64,000 nt of DNA from Epiperipatus broadwayi (taxonomy: Eukaryota; Onychophora; Udeonychophora; Euonychophora; Peripatidae). The position numbers and the translations under genes were made by a program. How positions within the stretch are numbered: position 1 is the stretch's first letter; every line of letters starts with the position of its first letter. Location of the stretch: contig JAQFVV010006734.1 in assembly GCA_028023455.1 (NCBI GenBank), positions 126,001 through 190,000 of the forward strand, given 5' to 3'. Shown in pieces: positions 23,286 to 35,335 of the stretch. The notes below the pieces were generated by a model. That model was given only the letters and a program-made list of their open reading frames with translations. It did not search any database and was not told the DNA's origin.

Positions 23286-24410
23286 GTATTCTTTCGAAGT
23301 TATATATGTAATCTTATAATTAAATATTAATAAACCACCAGTACCCTGAGCAAATTTTTTCAAAATGAAATATTCTTATCTATTTACATAAAGCCGTATA
23401 CGTTAAATCTTATAAAAGCACTGCCAGAAAGAAATTGCACATATATTAAACACGAGAAAGTATTAATAATTTTAAATTGTATTTTGTTAAAAAGAAAGTC
23501 AAAAGGTTGCAATTAATATGTTTTTTTTTGTTAATATATATTATGCTTTAACGTGTATAGGCGCACAGCCACGTAAGTTTATGATCGAAATGTGGTATCT
23601 TACAATGAATACTTTTAGGAATTACTTCAGTGTAACCCTATGTATGCATTTCAATCAGTCATAAATAAGTTGGTGGTATTTATAATTGTGCTGCAAATAT
23701 ACACGTTTAAACCCATTATTCCTTAAAACATATTTACCTCAGTGCAACCTTCTTAAATAAATAATTTATAAAATTTCCTTGTCATGCCGTGTGTAAAAAT
23801 AAAATGTATAAAAAAATAGAACGCTTGGGGTGAGGAGGCATAGACGTAAATGGTCCCTTAGAAAATGATAGTCAACATTTTTTTTTTGTATATAATCTTT
23901 GTAAAAATTACTAACCAAATGTTTTTGTAAATGTTTTCGTTAATCGTGTACCAAAATTACTAACCCTAAGTAAAATTTTTTTTTTAAGCAAGTTTACTGA
24001 TATGTAACAGGCACAGACGTTGTTACATTATTTTTTTTTATTAAACACGAAAAAAGAAAAGTTCGCAAATAAAAACTTCTTTTGTTTAAGAATTAAAAAT
24101 TGAAATTAAATATCATCTAAACTCAAATATATATATATATAATCGCACAGATAAAAAAAAAAATTATTAAAATAAAACTTTATTAAAAATAGAAAAGGTA
24201 TTTTAAAAAGCAAAAACTTAAAAAGATTTAGAGATAAAAATATATCTTTAAGTTTGGAAAACAAATTAATTGGTGTTATTGAAAAATGGAAATGATTGTT
24301 TTAATTAGTTAAATATAAACTAGCCCTTGGGCATTTAAAATGTATAAGCAAAGGTCAGATAGGAGAGAAAAACAATGGAATCAGACCTCAGCGAAAGAAC
24401 CATCACATCA

Positions 24411-24475
24411 ATGACGTAATGTCAACTGAATCCTTAAAATTAATATAAAAGGAAAAGTTTGGAAATTATTAGTTA
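24411..24475 (+). promoter_or_regulatory. Promoter-like CRE plus TATA arrangement
   Basis: TGACGTAA at 24412-24419 (CRE/ATF-type site) lies 25 bp upstream of ATATAAAAGG (24444-24453), and the following sequence is unusually GC- and CpG-rich for the intron. It is antisense to KIF16B. It could be the promoter in a solo LTR: the surrounding 24003-24716 starts TGTAACAGG and ends CCATTACA, like the LTRs of the 9017 element, but flanking duplication is absent. No coding sequence follows. Confidence 0.3.
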
Positions 24476-26224
24476 GTTATTACGAGAGATGACAGATATG
24501 TGTTAAGTTGGAGAGGGTTGGAGGAGAAGGGATTGAAAGACGCACTTTCAATTCCTTCAGTTGTTCAACAAAATGAAACATCGTTTTCCAATATTGTGGA
24601 CCACAGGACATCAAGGTCCGAAGAATACCATCAACCATAAAGGACTAACAGTTAACTGCACACCGATCTCCTTATGACTTCGTGGGAATTAACACCTTCC
24701 ATTACAAAAAAATCAGACTATGGACATTTTTCAAAACAGTAAAAAATATATAATTAATGAACATTTGAAAACATTAAGAACTCTAAAATATAAACTTTTT
24801 CCCAATATTTAATTTATAGAATAGAATCCTATCTGACCAACTTTATTTATTAATAAGTAATTTTAATTTGATGTATTTCTTTTTTATAAAATCATTTCCA
24901 TTTATTTTTTTTTTTGTCTTTAAGTTTTATTTAAGATTTTTGTTTTGCGATAAATTAAATTATATAAATGTTAAACTTAAGTCGGGCGTGAATGGCTATA
25001 TATATTTGTAAAGTTATATTAGGGGAGGGTAATCTTAGGTTATTTGTTTCGTAGTTGAATTAAGTCAATGGATTGAATATATTGGTGTAATTAGTAGATG
25101 TAGTACAAGATTCGCTACGGGCTGAATCGCTTTTCACGCCGCACACTTCCCTTTTGCCTATGGAATGCGATCGTAAGTTGGCAAAAATGACCGCAGTCTT
25201 TTCCTATGGAGTTTTTTTTTTATTGCTCTTATCGTCAGATAGATGTAGTATTCCTATCTGATGAAAGGCAATTTCTTCTCTTAACCTATTTGTGCTGTCG
25301 TAGTCATATTACATTGAATACATCGATATATCAGATGGATCGAAGTTGGTTTGACTGCGAACTTTTGGCCTAAGGTTAAACAAGGATAGAATATTTTCTT
25401 TTCAAATGCAAATCTATGTAGTCTATTCATACTCCACACTCTAAATAAAAATGCATTAAATTTAAGCTGTGTATAGACGCTTGCATGGGTTCGTTATCGG
25501 TCAATTATGTTTTTGGTTTTCATATTTGATCAAAATATATAGACATTCGGTAAATAATGATACCTTACAGTGAGTATCTAAAATGTATTTATTCGGATGT
25601 CTTTTAAGTTATTGGTGTCTCTGCGGCATCTTATGATGAATGCTATTGGGTTTCTTAAAAATTTCCTTCTGCAATTTCACCAATGATTTTATATTTTGAT
25701 CGTTTATGTTTATTTTGAAATGTTTTTGACCGTGTAATCTATGTAACCGATCTATACTCAACATTTATAAAACAAACTTTCATAAATCCATCTGTGCAAA
25801 CTTATAAAAATTAAAATGTAAACTTATAATATTATAAAAATTAAAATGTAAATTTAAATTTTAAAATCAAGTTAAAATCCAAAGTAAAGGTTATTCTAAA
25901 ATAATGCTAAAATTTATATGTGCGTTAATAAATGTTTGTGTGTATAATTACTGGCAGTGGTTTATTTTATTCTTTTAAAAAAATATTCTTAGATAAGAAT
26001 TTATAAAATATAAATCTCTGCTATTCCACTGAGCTAGTGACAATGGGCTAATGACCGGAATCAACCAATATAAAATAAATAAATTTTTTTTTGAACTTAT
26101 GTATCTGCCTACTATATAAATTTTTCTACGTTCAAATGCCTAGATGGCGCCCTTGTAGTGCAGATTACGTTAAATGCTTTCTCCAGATCGTTATAATATA
26201 TAAAGTACAAGTTTAAAAATTTTA

Positions 26225-26650
26225 TCCACCTAGGAGCATTTTCGACTAGCTTCATAGTCTTTGTCAACTAACATTAATTCTCTTTTTTAAAGGTATCTTC
26301 AAACACACTTTCAAAGTCTAATCTTCCTACAATTCATTGATTTTTATGTTTGCTGTCAATTCATTGATTTTTATGTCTATTTATTAAGCCATGCTTACAT
26401 TTACATATTAACATAGCTTCCTTTATTTTCGTTTTATTATTGTTTCTTTCAACATGTAATATTTTCATGTTATTATAATCAAAATTAAAACCATATGTAC
26501 ATAATCTATTATAGTCATAAAAAAACAATGTTGAAACATTATCATTTTCATTACAATTTTGTGAATTCTTTTTAATAACAAGTGCTCTTTAGTTCTTTTC
26601 TCCAATGTACATCTTGATTCCCTATATATCCACTACCACATTTACATATT
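26225..26650 (-). pseudogene. Penelope-like element, C-terminal and 3' end fragment
   Basis: On the minus strand, 26577-26645 is a frameshifted copy of the CKCGG.YIG...TLEKRTKEHL motif. After it a readable stretch ends in GFNFDYNNMKILHVERNNNK then TKIKEAMLI (about 26422-26570), the pattern that follows the GIY-YIG endonuclease motif in Penelope-like retroelements (..I.W..AKVL..E....KR.IKEA..I). Then comes a non-coding tail with GTTAGTTGACAAAGACTATG and AGTCGAAAATGCTCCTAGG. Frameshifts and stops make it a dead fragment; no reverse transcriptase is present. Confidence 0.72.
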
Positions 26651-27440
26651 TTGTAAAAATATTTACATTAGTATAAGTTGGTGCACTCTAGAAAAAGTAA
26701 AAAATATTAGAGAAATATATTTAGATCGCAAACTGATAAGCAGTAAAATTAATTAAATAATTTAAATTAATTGAGATCGATAAATTCCAAGAAATATTTG
26801 CTGATTACAAATATTTCTTGATAAGATACTTATGGAAAGACATTCCTAAGGCACCAATTAATTAGTTATAGACCTAAAAACATTACTGTATATGGAAGAA
26901 AGTAATTAATTGTGAGAGTAATTAAAAACTATGAATAGAGTAAGCAACTAAGTGTGTGATTCATTTCCAGTTCATTTTGCAGAGAGATGTAAGTGGTAGT
27001 AGCTTTAGTTAATGTATGGCCACTCTAGGTGAAAATGTGTTCATAGCAGGAGCTGAATAGTCTCAAAGAATATGGAAAACTGGGACCAGAGGAAATCATC
27101 TGAATAGCAGCTAGATGCAAAGAGTTGATTTTCCAGTGGATTTCCAGTGAAGTTATCATGAGGATTGTTGCTGAGAGATGGAAGGTAATTGCAGCTAAAA
27201 GAAACTCATAGTGATAGTTGCAGTGCTCTATGATAAAGCCTGATATATTTGCATGCAGCTGAACTGGACTGGGGCCAAAGTGTTGGGAAACCAAGAACAA
27301 TGGAAACTATCCTAAAAGCAGCCAGTCTTAAAGTGCATTGGGGGAAATGAACCATAGGGAACTATAGAGATATTTGTGTTGCAAGTGTAGCAGACTGTTG
27401 GCTATTCTTATTATGTACTATTTTGTTTGTTAATATTCAG
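26650..27440 (+). mobile_element. Diverged relative of the 2022-3217 LTR-type element
   Basis: Shares in order, with the 2022 element: TTTTGTAAAAAT, GTGCACTCTAGAAAAA, AGATCGCAAACTGATAA, ATAAATTCCAAGAAATATTT followed by GCTGATTACAAATATTTCTT, GAACTATAGAGATATTTGTG and CAGACTGTTGG. It lies between two copies of a ~70-bp Penelope-like segment. No open frame beyond chance; the minus-strand frame at 27025-27300 has no recognisable features. Confidence 0.55.
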
Positions 27441-27464
27441 AATGATTGCATTTAAAATACACAG

Positions 27465-27625
27465 CAAATGACAAGTGTTCTTTAGTTCTTTTCTCCAATG
27501 TACATTTTGATTCCCCTATATATTCGCCACCACATTTACATCTCCATTTACATATGATCAATTCTGATTTAAGAAAATGAGGTTTTTGCTTTTGAATTAT
27601 TATTTTGTTTAATCCCAGAGTCACA
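27465..27625 (-). pseudogene. Penelope-like GIY-YIG endonuclease fragment
   Basis: The minus-strand frame 27430-27624 includes ICKWRCKCGGEYIGESKCTL followed by EKRTKEHL. Cys-rich lead, GEYIGE and TLEKR.KEH are the GIY-YIG endonuclease core carried at the C-terminus of Penelope-like retrotransposons, where it nicks the target for priming. Upstream residues (NKIIIQKQKPHFLKSEL) look like remnants of the preceding linker. The first ~75 bp of the domain are also found at 26577-26645, on the other side of the 26650-27440 insertion. Confidence 0.75.
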
Positions 27626-27869
27626 TAAATGCAATTTCACATATATCTTTATATATTTCCCTTATAAAATTCACTTGTTCATTTGAAATATATGGTATTG
27701 ATATCCAAATTTTTATTTTTATATTTCCTATTAAAATTTTTAAATAGTATTACATACAAGATGATAATTATATCCAACATTTAATAATTCATTAGTATAC
27801 ATTTCAATATTTTTGCCTTTATCCAATGTATATTTACAAAGATTGTTGTTGGAACCCTTGACTTATATG

Positions 27870-28270
27870 GAATGTACTCTTTTTTTTTCTATTTGCTTAT
27901 TTTACCATATTTATTAATATTTAAATATGAATGTATATGTATTGATAGTATAAGAGGGGGATTGTTTATTTGATAATAGATAGTAGGTATAATAAAGTAA
28001 AAAATGAATAAGAAAATGTATAATGAATATATATATATATATGTGTGTGTAAATTTAGAAAAATATTTTTTATTTTTTCATGGATTTATTTCTAATGATA
28101 ACCACTCGAGAATGTATAAAGCTGTAGAATGTTTATTGTCACACGATTAATTTTTAAAAATGTTATCCTGAGAAGATTTATTTATGAATAAAAACCAATT
28201 TGATGATATTAAATTAAATTGCAAAACAAACCTGTTCTTTATTATTTCAAGTTTTGATAACATTATGGTT
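27870..28270. repeat. Inverted distant copy of the 22385-22800 repeat
   Basis: ATGAATGTATATGTATTGATAG, AGAGGGGGATTGTTTATTTG, AATGAATAAGAAAATGTATA and GTATAAAGCTGTAGAATGTT occur here in the orientation opposite to 22385-22800. Same order of blocks, roughly 400 bp. A dispersed family with no visible coding. Confidence 0.65.
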
Positions 28271-28582
28271 ATATAAGTTACTGAAAAATGATTGACTATA
28301 AGAAACAAAATATTTATATGAATATATTATTATAATAAATTCAATATATTCTTACATAACAATGCTTTATTTTAATTATGCATCTTTTTTTTATTGAATA
28401 TATTTAGTCTTCTATTAATTATATAAATTTCAGTAATTTTTTTATTTATGCACACACACATATCTACATGTTTAAGGGTTTTCATATGCATATTCTTTAA
28501 AATCTATATATATGTGATCACAACATAACTATTATTGTACAATTTTTTTAAGGAACAAATTTTAATTTATTTTATATTTTAT

Positions 28583-28895
28583 TACTTATATAAGGCTAAA
28601 ACCTTAGTATATGTGCCTTGAGTGCTTAATTTTAACAAGAGAGACCTCTACAAATCATAACGCAAGATTCGACTTTATAAAGATAAGAGGGACCCTTCTA
28701 TCTCTCAACCTATTTTCTTAATTATATAGGCAAATCTAAAGCTTTTGTCTATATAATTAAGAAAGTAGGTTGAGAGATAGGAGGATTCCTCTTATCTTTA
28801 TAAAGTTGAATGTTGTGTTATGATTTGTAGAGGTCTCTCTTGTTAAAATTGAGCATTCAAGGTGCATGTACTAAGGTTTTAGCCTTATATAAGTA
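28583..28895. repeat. Palindrome with ~150-bp arms
   Basis: Starts TACTTATATAAGGCTAAAAC and ends with its reverse complement. Arms contain AAGAGAGACCTCTACAAATC and TCTCAACCTA(C)TTTCTTAATTA. They match at more than 90% of positions by eye with almost no spacer. The most obvious reading is a MITE or a head-to-head pair; transcription through it gives a long double-stranded hairpin. Confidence 0.85.
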
Positions 28896-30381
28896 TTACG
28901 TGCTGACATCGCGCTTAATAAAAATTAATATTTATATTTTATTATTTTATTACACTTATTGTATTTACTACTAGTGAGTTAATAAGAAGTTTGAGCACCA
29001 AAAGTAACAGAGTTGGGCCATGATCCTTGAACCTGAGTTCAGCATCTGCTACTCTACCTCTCACCAACCATGCATAGGTCTAACAAATACATTTTACTAT
29101 GCAATGCATTAAATGTTATATGTTTAGTATTTATTTAATTGTTATCATTATTATAAACTTGCATAGTTTTTAAATTTAAAGATATATTTAACACAACACA
29201 AATTAAAAGGATGTCATAGTGTAGTGATAGATCATATACTTATGACTTAGATTTAGCAAAATTTAAGAAATAAAATGTTCACACATTAATCACGTTAGAA
29301 TTTTTCTTTTAGATATAGTCAACCTCTACCTAAGCCAGATTTCTATTCAATGTTCATTAGTAAATAGGTATTAGCTATTCTTAGCTAGAAAATAACACAG
29401 AAATGGGAAAATGCTCAAATTAGCATTCCTCCTCATTATTTCTCTTTGGAGATTGTTGGAAAAATATTTGCTTTACAATAGGCTATTTAAAGATAATATT
29501 AATTTTTACCTTTACAATACTATTGATTTTATTTACAAACTTACATTTTCTAACATTTTATTAATATTTTTCTCTATCATACTTTTTAAAAATTATTTTT
29601 ATGAATACATAAACCATATTTTACCAAATAATGTTATGCTCTTATACATATAATAATTAAGAAGACATAACAAAAAATACTTTTCACTTTATATTATCAT
29701 TTTTTTAAACTCTCTCTCTCTATATATATATTTCATATACTCATATAAGCTTTGATATACTTTAATTTTTAATTGTTAATTACTAATTTACCATTTAAAC
29801 CAATATACAGTTCAGTATCTTGATACTCAGTGTAAATAGTATAAAAACAAGTATGATGAAAATGGCATTTTTTGTTTATATAATCATCTGATAACACTAA
29901 TTATTCAAGCTTATTATAGATGCTCTTCTTTTATAGCTCTCAATATTAAAACAATGTAGTAGGAGGTGTGTCATCAGGAATTAAATATTCATTATTTGAA
30001 AAGCATTTGAAACAAATATTTTATTTCATAAACTGAGTGAATTGTGATTTTGATCTTTCAGAAAATTATGTTAATTTGGTTGTTAAAACTATATTTCTGG
30101 ATTATTGAAGAAATTCAGTTTTACATGGCTTTAAGTAAATTAATTGAATGGAATGCTTGAAAGATGAAATTTAGATAAATTGATTGAAACATTCTTAGAA
30201 CTTCTTACTCTTACCTGCAATAAAGAATCTCTAAGATAAATAATATCGGCTTAATTTTGTTATATCTTAAAAATGCATTTTTATTTAAAGGTTAAATGTC
30301 ATAACATATAACAATTTTATCTGATGCTACAAATTTATCTATGATGTTTGAAAGCCCTAATATTATAAAACTGATAATTAC

Positions 30382-30488
30382 CTGCAACATAAGGTCCTTC
30401 CTTTGGATGCTGCCTGACTTTTAAATTGTGCTGAGTATGATCTTTTCTTAATAAATCTCGAACACATTCATTATATATCTCCAAGTAG
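30382..30488 (-). CDS. KIF16B: KIF16B-like kinesin-3, SYLEIYNE exon
   Basis: This 107-bp exon encodes [20 protein letters not shown]... to ...[10 protein letters not shown] and the first base of an aspartate codon (joined 110-146). [13 protein letters not shown] is the strongly conserved kinesin beta-5a region; HPKEGPYV is characteristic of kinesin-3. A cysteine (YNEC) stands where vertebrate homologs have arginine (YNER). Acceptor ATTATTTTAG; donor GTTGCAG followed by GTAATT. Split codons at both ends are completed by the neighbouring exons (AG+C = Ser; G+AT = Asp). Confidence 0.95.
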
Positions 30489-30888
30489 CTAAAATAATTA
30501 ACATAAGGAAAGCAAATGTTTTACAAATAACATTTTTTATAAATATACAAAGTCAATATTATACATCTATATGTAAATATCAAATTAAATTGCAGCACTA
30601 TTAATATGTAATAATTGGAACAATTAATCTTCAAACACTAGCTATATTAATGCAACACTATTTCATATCAAAGTAAGTCCACTTTGCAGATGAAAAATCA
30701 ATCAATCGTTCACTAATTGGAATAAAGTTGTGTGGATATTTTCTCTAATTTGATAATATATATAGTGAACAGTGGTTGAAAGTAAATTCAACTTTTGTTT
30801 GCAATTTGAATTATTTTGATTCGTATAGATAGATACCATTTGGAAGTGTATGGCTTCAAATGTTACACATATACAGTAAATGTATATA

Positions 30889-30968
30889 AAATTTTAAACA
30901 CCCCACAGCTATATTAAAGAAAAAGGGGCTGAAATAATATAGCAGTCGAGTGTTTAAAATATTTTATA
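30889..30968. repeat. Short palindrome of the TATATTGTTTCAGC family
   Basis: TATAAAATTTTAAACACCCC ... GCTATATTA is inverted at GAGTGTTTAAAATATTTTAT. The same sequence pair flanks the large palindrome at 8113-9005 (GAAATGCTCCATAGCTATAT), so it is a repeated family. Confidence 0.6.
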
Positions 30969-33900
30969 GAATTCTGCTATTATTATATATTGTTTCTTTT
31001 TAGTATATATAAATAACACTATAAACTAGTGATATGCAACTGGGGTTCTATTTCATACATATATATGATGGTTTTCCCACATTTAAAAACCTTCTCAATA
31101 TTAAAAAATTCATTAAAAGCAAAGCTAGTGTGCTTCTTTGATCATTTTTCTTTTTAAATCTAATCAAAATGTTTGAAGCTTTTCTTAACATTTTTCCTAA
31201 ATCAACATCTACATAAGTATGAAAAGCTAAAACTATATCATGAACTCAGTATTCATATGATAATGAATTCTTTCTCTTACTAAAATCATATTTTTTGACT
31301 TTACATTCAGCATTATAACAATTATCTGATCAGTTTATGTTAATTCAGAAATTTTAATTTGTAGCAACATATGAATGTTTATGATTTGCTCTTTAAAGAA
31401 TTATTTACTTTATATAAATAATTATGCATAAATAAATTTTATATGACTGTTATTCTGAATTTGACCAGATTAATTATTAAAGTTATAATGGATTTTGTCA
31501 CTGGGGGAGGGTAATCTAATTTATTTGTGCATTAATAAACATGGGAAAAATGCACTGATAATCAACCAATTATTAATATTTTTCTTGATTTTTTTGCTAG
31601 TAATTTAATAGTTTATATGTAATTTGTTTATATACATCCATTTTTTAAATACTTTTAATGATTTTGGAAAATCTGTTTGTTTATTAACCTTTGATCTTTT
31701 TCTAATCAAGATTTAATATATTTAAATTCACTAGAATTACTTGAAAATTGATACATAACTAAGTTATATCATCCTAATCCATTTGAAACACTTATCCTTT
31801 CAGTATGTTAACACATTTGATATATATGGAATAGAAGGTGTGAAAAATATGAAAAATATTCAGTAATTTCACATTGTGAAATTAATAATTATTCTTAGAA
31901 TTTTCATTTGTTTTAAATAATGGCAGTGAGAGAGCATTTTAATTTTTTTGCTTTCTATTTAATAACGTTTTTAAAACCATTTTAAATTCTTAACATATAT
32001 ATCATATTTAGTATATATACATAATTATATATGTATGATGAATCAGTAATTAAGTTTTCTATTTAAAAGTGTTTTTATTTTTATTTTAAAACAATTGTTT
32101 TTTTAAAGTAAACTAAAAAATTCACACTATTTAAAACAATTGGGAAAAGTTAAAAAAAATCACAAATTTTTTTTATAGCATTTTTAAAAAAAAAAAAAAC
32201 AACTTTTTTAAAATAAATATAAATCGATCAATTTAAATAGAAAAATATAGTTATTGATTTATTATACATATATAATTAAGTAGATATACTAAATATAATA
32301 AATATATTAATAGTATAAAATATAAATTCATATAACATTAACAGATTGATTCTTTGTAGCATATGCAACTGATTGGTTGAAATTTCATTCTTTTTTAAAT
32401 TGTGTGAAAACTATAAGAATGACATCAACAGAAATCTGAGCATTCATTGCTGCTTAATTCCATCTTTAAAATGATGTATTTGAAATCGAATAAAATTTGA
32501 ATTTCTTATTAATTTTTTTGTTAATAGGTGCATTTAATTTTTTCCTATTTTGGTCAATTTTCTAGCTTCCACAAGGGCAATAAAGGCAGAAAATCTTTAT
32601 CAGCCTTATAATCTAATATACTGGATTAAAAATATGCTGATAATTTGGATATGAAGGCCTTCAATGTGATATAAATGTAATCGCATAAATGTGGAATATC
32701 GTAAGTTATTAATTTTAATTTTTTAATTACTTGAATTTTTTAAATTATTTGATAAATGGTATATTAATTTGTTTGCATTTGTATTAATGTGTGTGTAGTA
32801 TATAAATTATATATTAAATCATTTATGCTCTTTATTATACAGTATATAAATTTGTATTCAAATATAACAAAAGTGGTTTTTGTATAGTGTAATTTTAGGT
32901 CTCTGATCCAAGTTTGTGGCAACTTTATTTTATAGACATAATGATTCTCAAAAGATTTAATAATTTATTAGTATGTTATATTGGTGTGTTTGTGTTTTCT
33001 CTTGCATGTTTGTGTACCAAGTAATGATTTTTATATATATATAGAGCAGTGCAATATAAATTTTAAAAACTGATAATCAAATGTACAGAAAGGTTGCAGA
33101 TTGCAGTTGATAAAACAATCACAAAATTTACTGGGCATAGTACCATGTGAAAATATAAACACTTAAAACCAATAAAGAGAGATTTCAGATGGTGTGTGTG
33201 TAGTGATAGCCATAATGTTTAAGCATGTACCACATGGAATTGTATGGAGGCAAAGAATCAAATTCTGATTCTTGCCTATGCCTTGATTCTCATGCTGTGG
33301 AGTCAGTAGTTTTGCTACATCTTCCATCACATTATTTTCAAGTCTATAGCTAGCAAATGAGCTATATGCAAATAAATTATACCTCTGTGGGACAATAAAT
33401 ATAACAAGATAGCATCAATGGTGTGCATAAAGAATATAAACATCCTGATGTACACAAAAAATATAAAATGAAGAGATGAAACTCATTTCATCAGTGATAC
33501 AGACAGTAGCTTACAATTTTTTAGTTTTAGATAGACAAGAAGCTAATTGCTATGATGACAAATGCATATCCTTCTGGAAATGATTTGTTTTGTATCTTTT
33601 ATTATGATGAATCTTTTTCTTATAGACGCTTTTGAGATTTGTCAACTTTTGGGATACAAGATAAAAATGAAGAATTCTAATGTGAATACTTTTGGAGATT
33701 CTGAAACTATGGATTATCTCAGATAAGAAGTATCACATATGGTTTGAAAGATAATTTTGTGAGGAATACAAAAAAATTATCAATCCAATATATAATTTAA
33801 ACTTAATTAATGATAAATTAAAAATTATGATCAAACAATAAAGTAATAATTATGTCGGATGTTGAAATTTTTTTTCCTTATTTTTTAAATGGTTATCACT

Positions 33901-34057
33901 ATCTGTCTTAGACTTAATGTTTTCCTCAGTTTTTCTAGTTTCTATTAATGTAAAGTTTTTTGTTCTAACATTATTAAAACTGAAGTTATTGTGAAAATTG
34001 TGTCTCAGGTCAGTTTTTTTTAAAATTCAATATTATGCCTGGACACCATACCAGTTA

Positions 34058-34548
34058 AGTGTATACATATATTAACTTACTGCCGAAATATCTAATGAAC
34101 TTACATATACTATATGTGTAATATTGATTTAAAGAAAAATTATATGTATTAAGAGAAAGAAGTTCATTTACAATATATGCACATGTATTATTATATACAC
34201 ATACTAAATATGTTAATTCTAATATTCTCATGAATAAATGATGAATTCATAGTATTATTTCTGGGGACTTCCATGTAATAAAAATATAATAGATAAATAT
34301 CTAACACTTCAGTACAATAATAAATAATTTCATCAGAGCTTTTTCTTTGAGAAAAAATCTCCAAGGAAAGTACTTGTTATTGTACTGAAATGTCAGCTAT
34401 TTAGATATTATATTTTTATTGCATGGAAGCTCGGAAATAATACTATGAATACCAAATGTGATATATACATAAGGGGTATACATTTTAACTTATAGCAGAA
34501 ATGTCTAGTGATATATATTAACTATAAGTGTCCAATCAATTTAAAGTA
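34058..34548. repeat. Palindrome bounded by ~80-bp direct repeats
   Basis: The palindrome 34245-34450 (ATTCATAGTATTATTTCTGG... and its inverse) has ~75-bp arms around TTTCATCAGAGCTTTTTC. It lies between two diverged direct repeats, 34058-34137 and 34468-34548 (GTATACAT...TTAACTTA...GC(C/A)GAAAT.TCTA). The order repeat-palindrome-repeat suggests one composite element. Confidence 0.6.
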
Positions 34549-34631
34549 TGATATAGTTTTACATTTTCATTTACTGTGCCAATACTAAAAACTTAAAAGT
34601 AATAGAGATAATTTTTATGTATATATATTAT

Positions 34632-34901
34632 ATGCTTTTATTGACTATGCACTAAAAAGAAATAAAATAATTGTTTCTTCAACCACAAATGGAGTTTTTA
34701 GATTTAACTTGAAATAAAAGCATACTGGGATCCAGAAATTAATTAAGCCAATCCCTATTTTTTATAACAAGTGATTAACTTAATTAATTTATGGACTTCC
34801 CCACACCCCATATGTTTATTTCAAGTTAAATCTAAAAACTCTAATTGTAGTTGAAGAAACAATTATTTTATTTCTTTTTAATGCACAGTCAATAAAAGCA
34901 T
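34632..34901. repeat. Palindrome with ~88-bp arms
   Basis: TATGCTTTTATTGACTATGC ... TTTAGATTTAACTTGAAATA (34632-34720) is inverted at 34816-34901, with a ~95-bp spacer containing AATTAATTAAGCC...TTAATTAATTT. Arms are close to 90% identical by eye. Confidence 0.8.
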
Positions 34902-35261
34902 TTAGTATACATTTTTTTAAATCTCTATTATTAGTTATGCACTTATAGCAGAATTAATGACTTTTATTACATTTGCTTGCCTTTAAAATATATATATATA
35001 TATGAAATTCTTAAGCAGATCATAAAAATAATATAATTAAAATAATTATTTTATAAATAAATGAAAAGATACAAATAACAACAACAACAACAACAAAACT
35101 GTTTTTCTCTAAAGATTATTAGTCATATTCACAATTTTTGGTAACTTCTCTAAAGAATGCCACTTTAATGGTTAAATGTGGTTTTTGGTTGTTTTTCTTC
35201 ATTTTTATTTTACTTTTGTATTATTTTTATTATTACTTATATATATATATTATAACCTTTC

Positions 35262-35335
35262 TCAACCTCGTGAGGGGCCCCTAAATTTGGGCCGTCACAA
35301 TCTGCCCTTTACTTATGTTGTGTAACTATATACAC
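35262..35335 (+). mobile_element. hAT-like terminal sequence (fragment)
   Basis: CCTTTCTCAACCTCGTGAGG followed by GGCCCCTAAATTTGGGCC resembles the TTTCTCAACC..GGGGCCCC ends of hAT DNA transposons, with a GGGCCGTCACAATCTGCC extension. I found no matching inverted end downstream and no transposase, so this would be a truncated copy. Confidence 0.3.

Larger units (their letters stand above)
20648..30381 (-). other. KIF16B intron (9.7 kb)
   Basis: Carries an inverted hammerhead-repeat pair (21487-22307), a large inverted repeat (22385-23285) and its distant copy (27870-28270), Penelope-like remnants (26225-27625), an LTR-like relative (26650-27440) and a palindrome (28583-28895). Between about 23540 and 26170 the sequence has visibly more CpG and G+C than the rest, with a promoter-like CRE plus TATA pair at 24411-24453. 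A tRNA-like stretch with a GGTTCAAGG B-box is on the minus strand near 28985-29080. Confidence 0.8.

Noticed and set aside
24003-24716. Solo LTR bounded by TGTAACAGG and CCATTACA
   Set aside because: End motifs match the 9017 element, but flanks show no target duplication and the interior is not alignable by eye; kept only as a possibility in the promoter entry.
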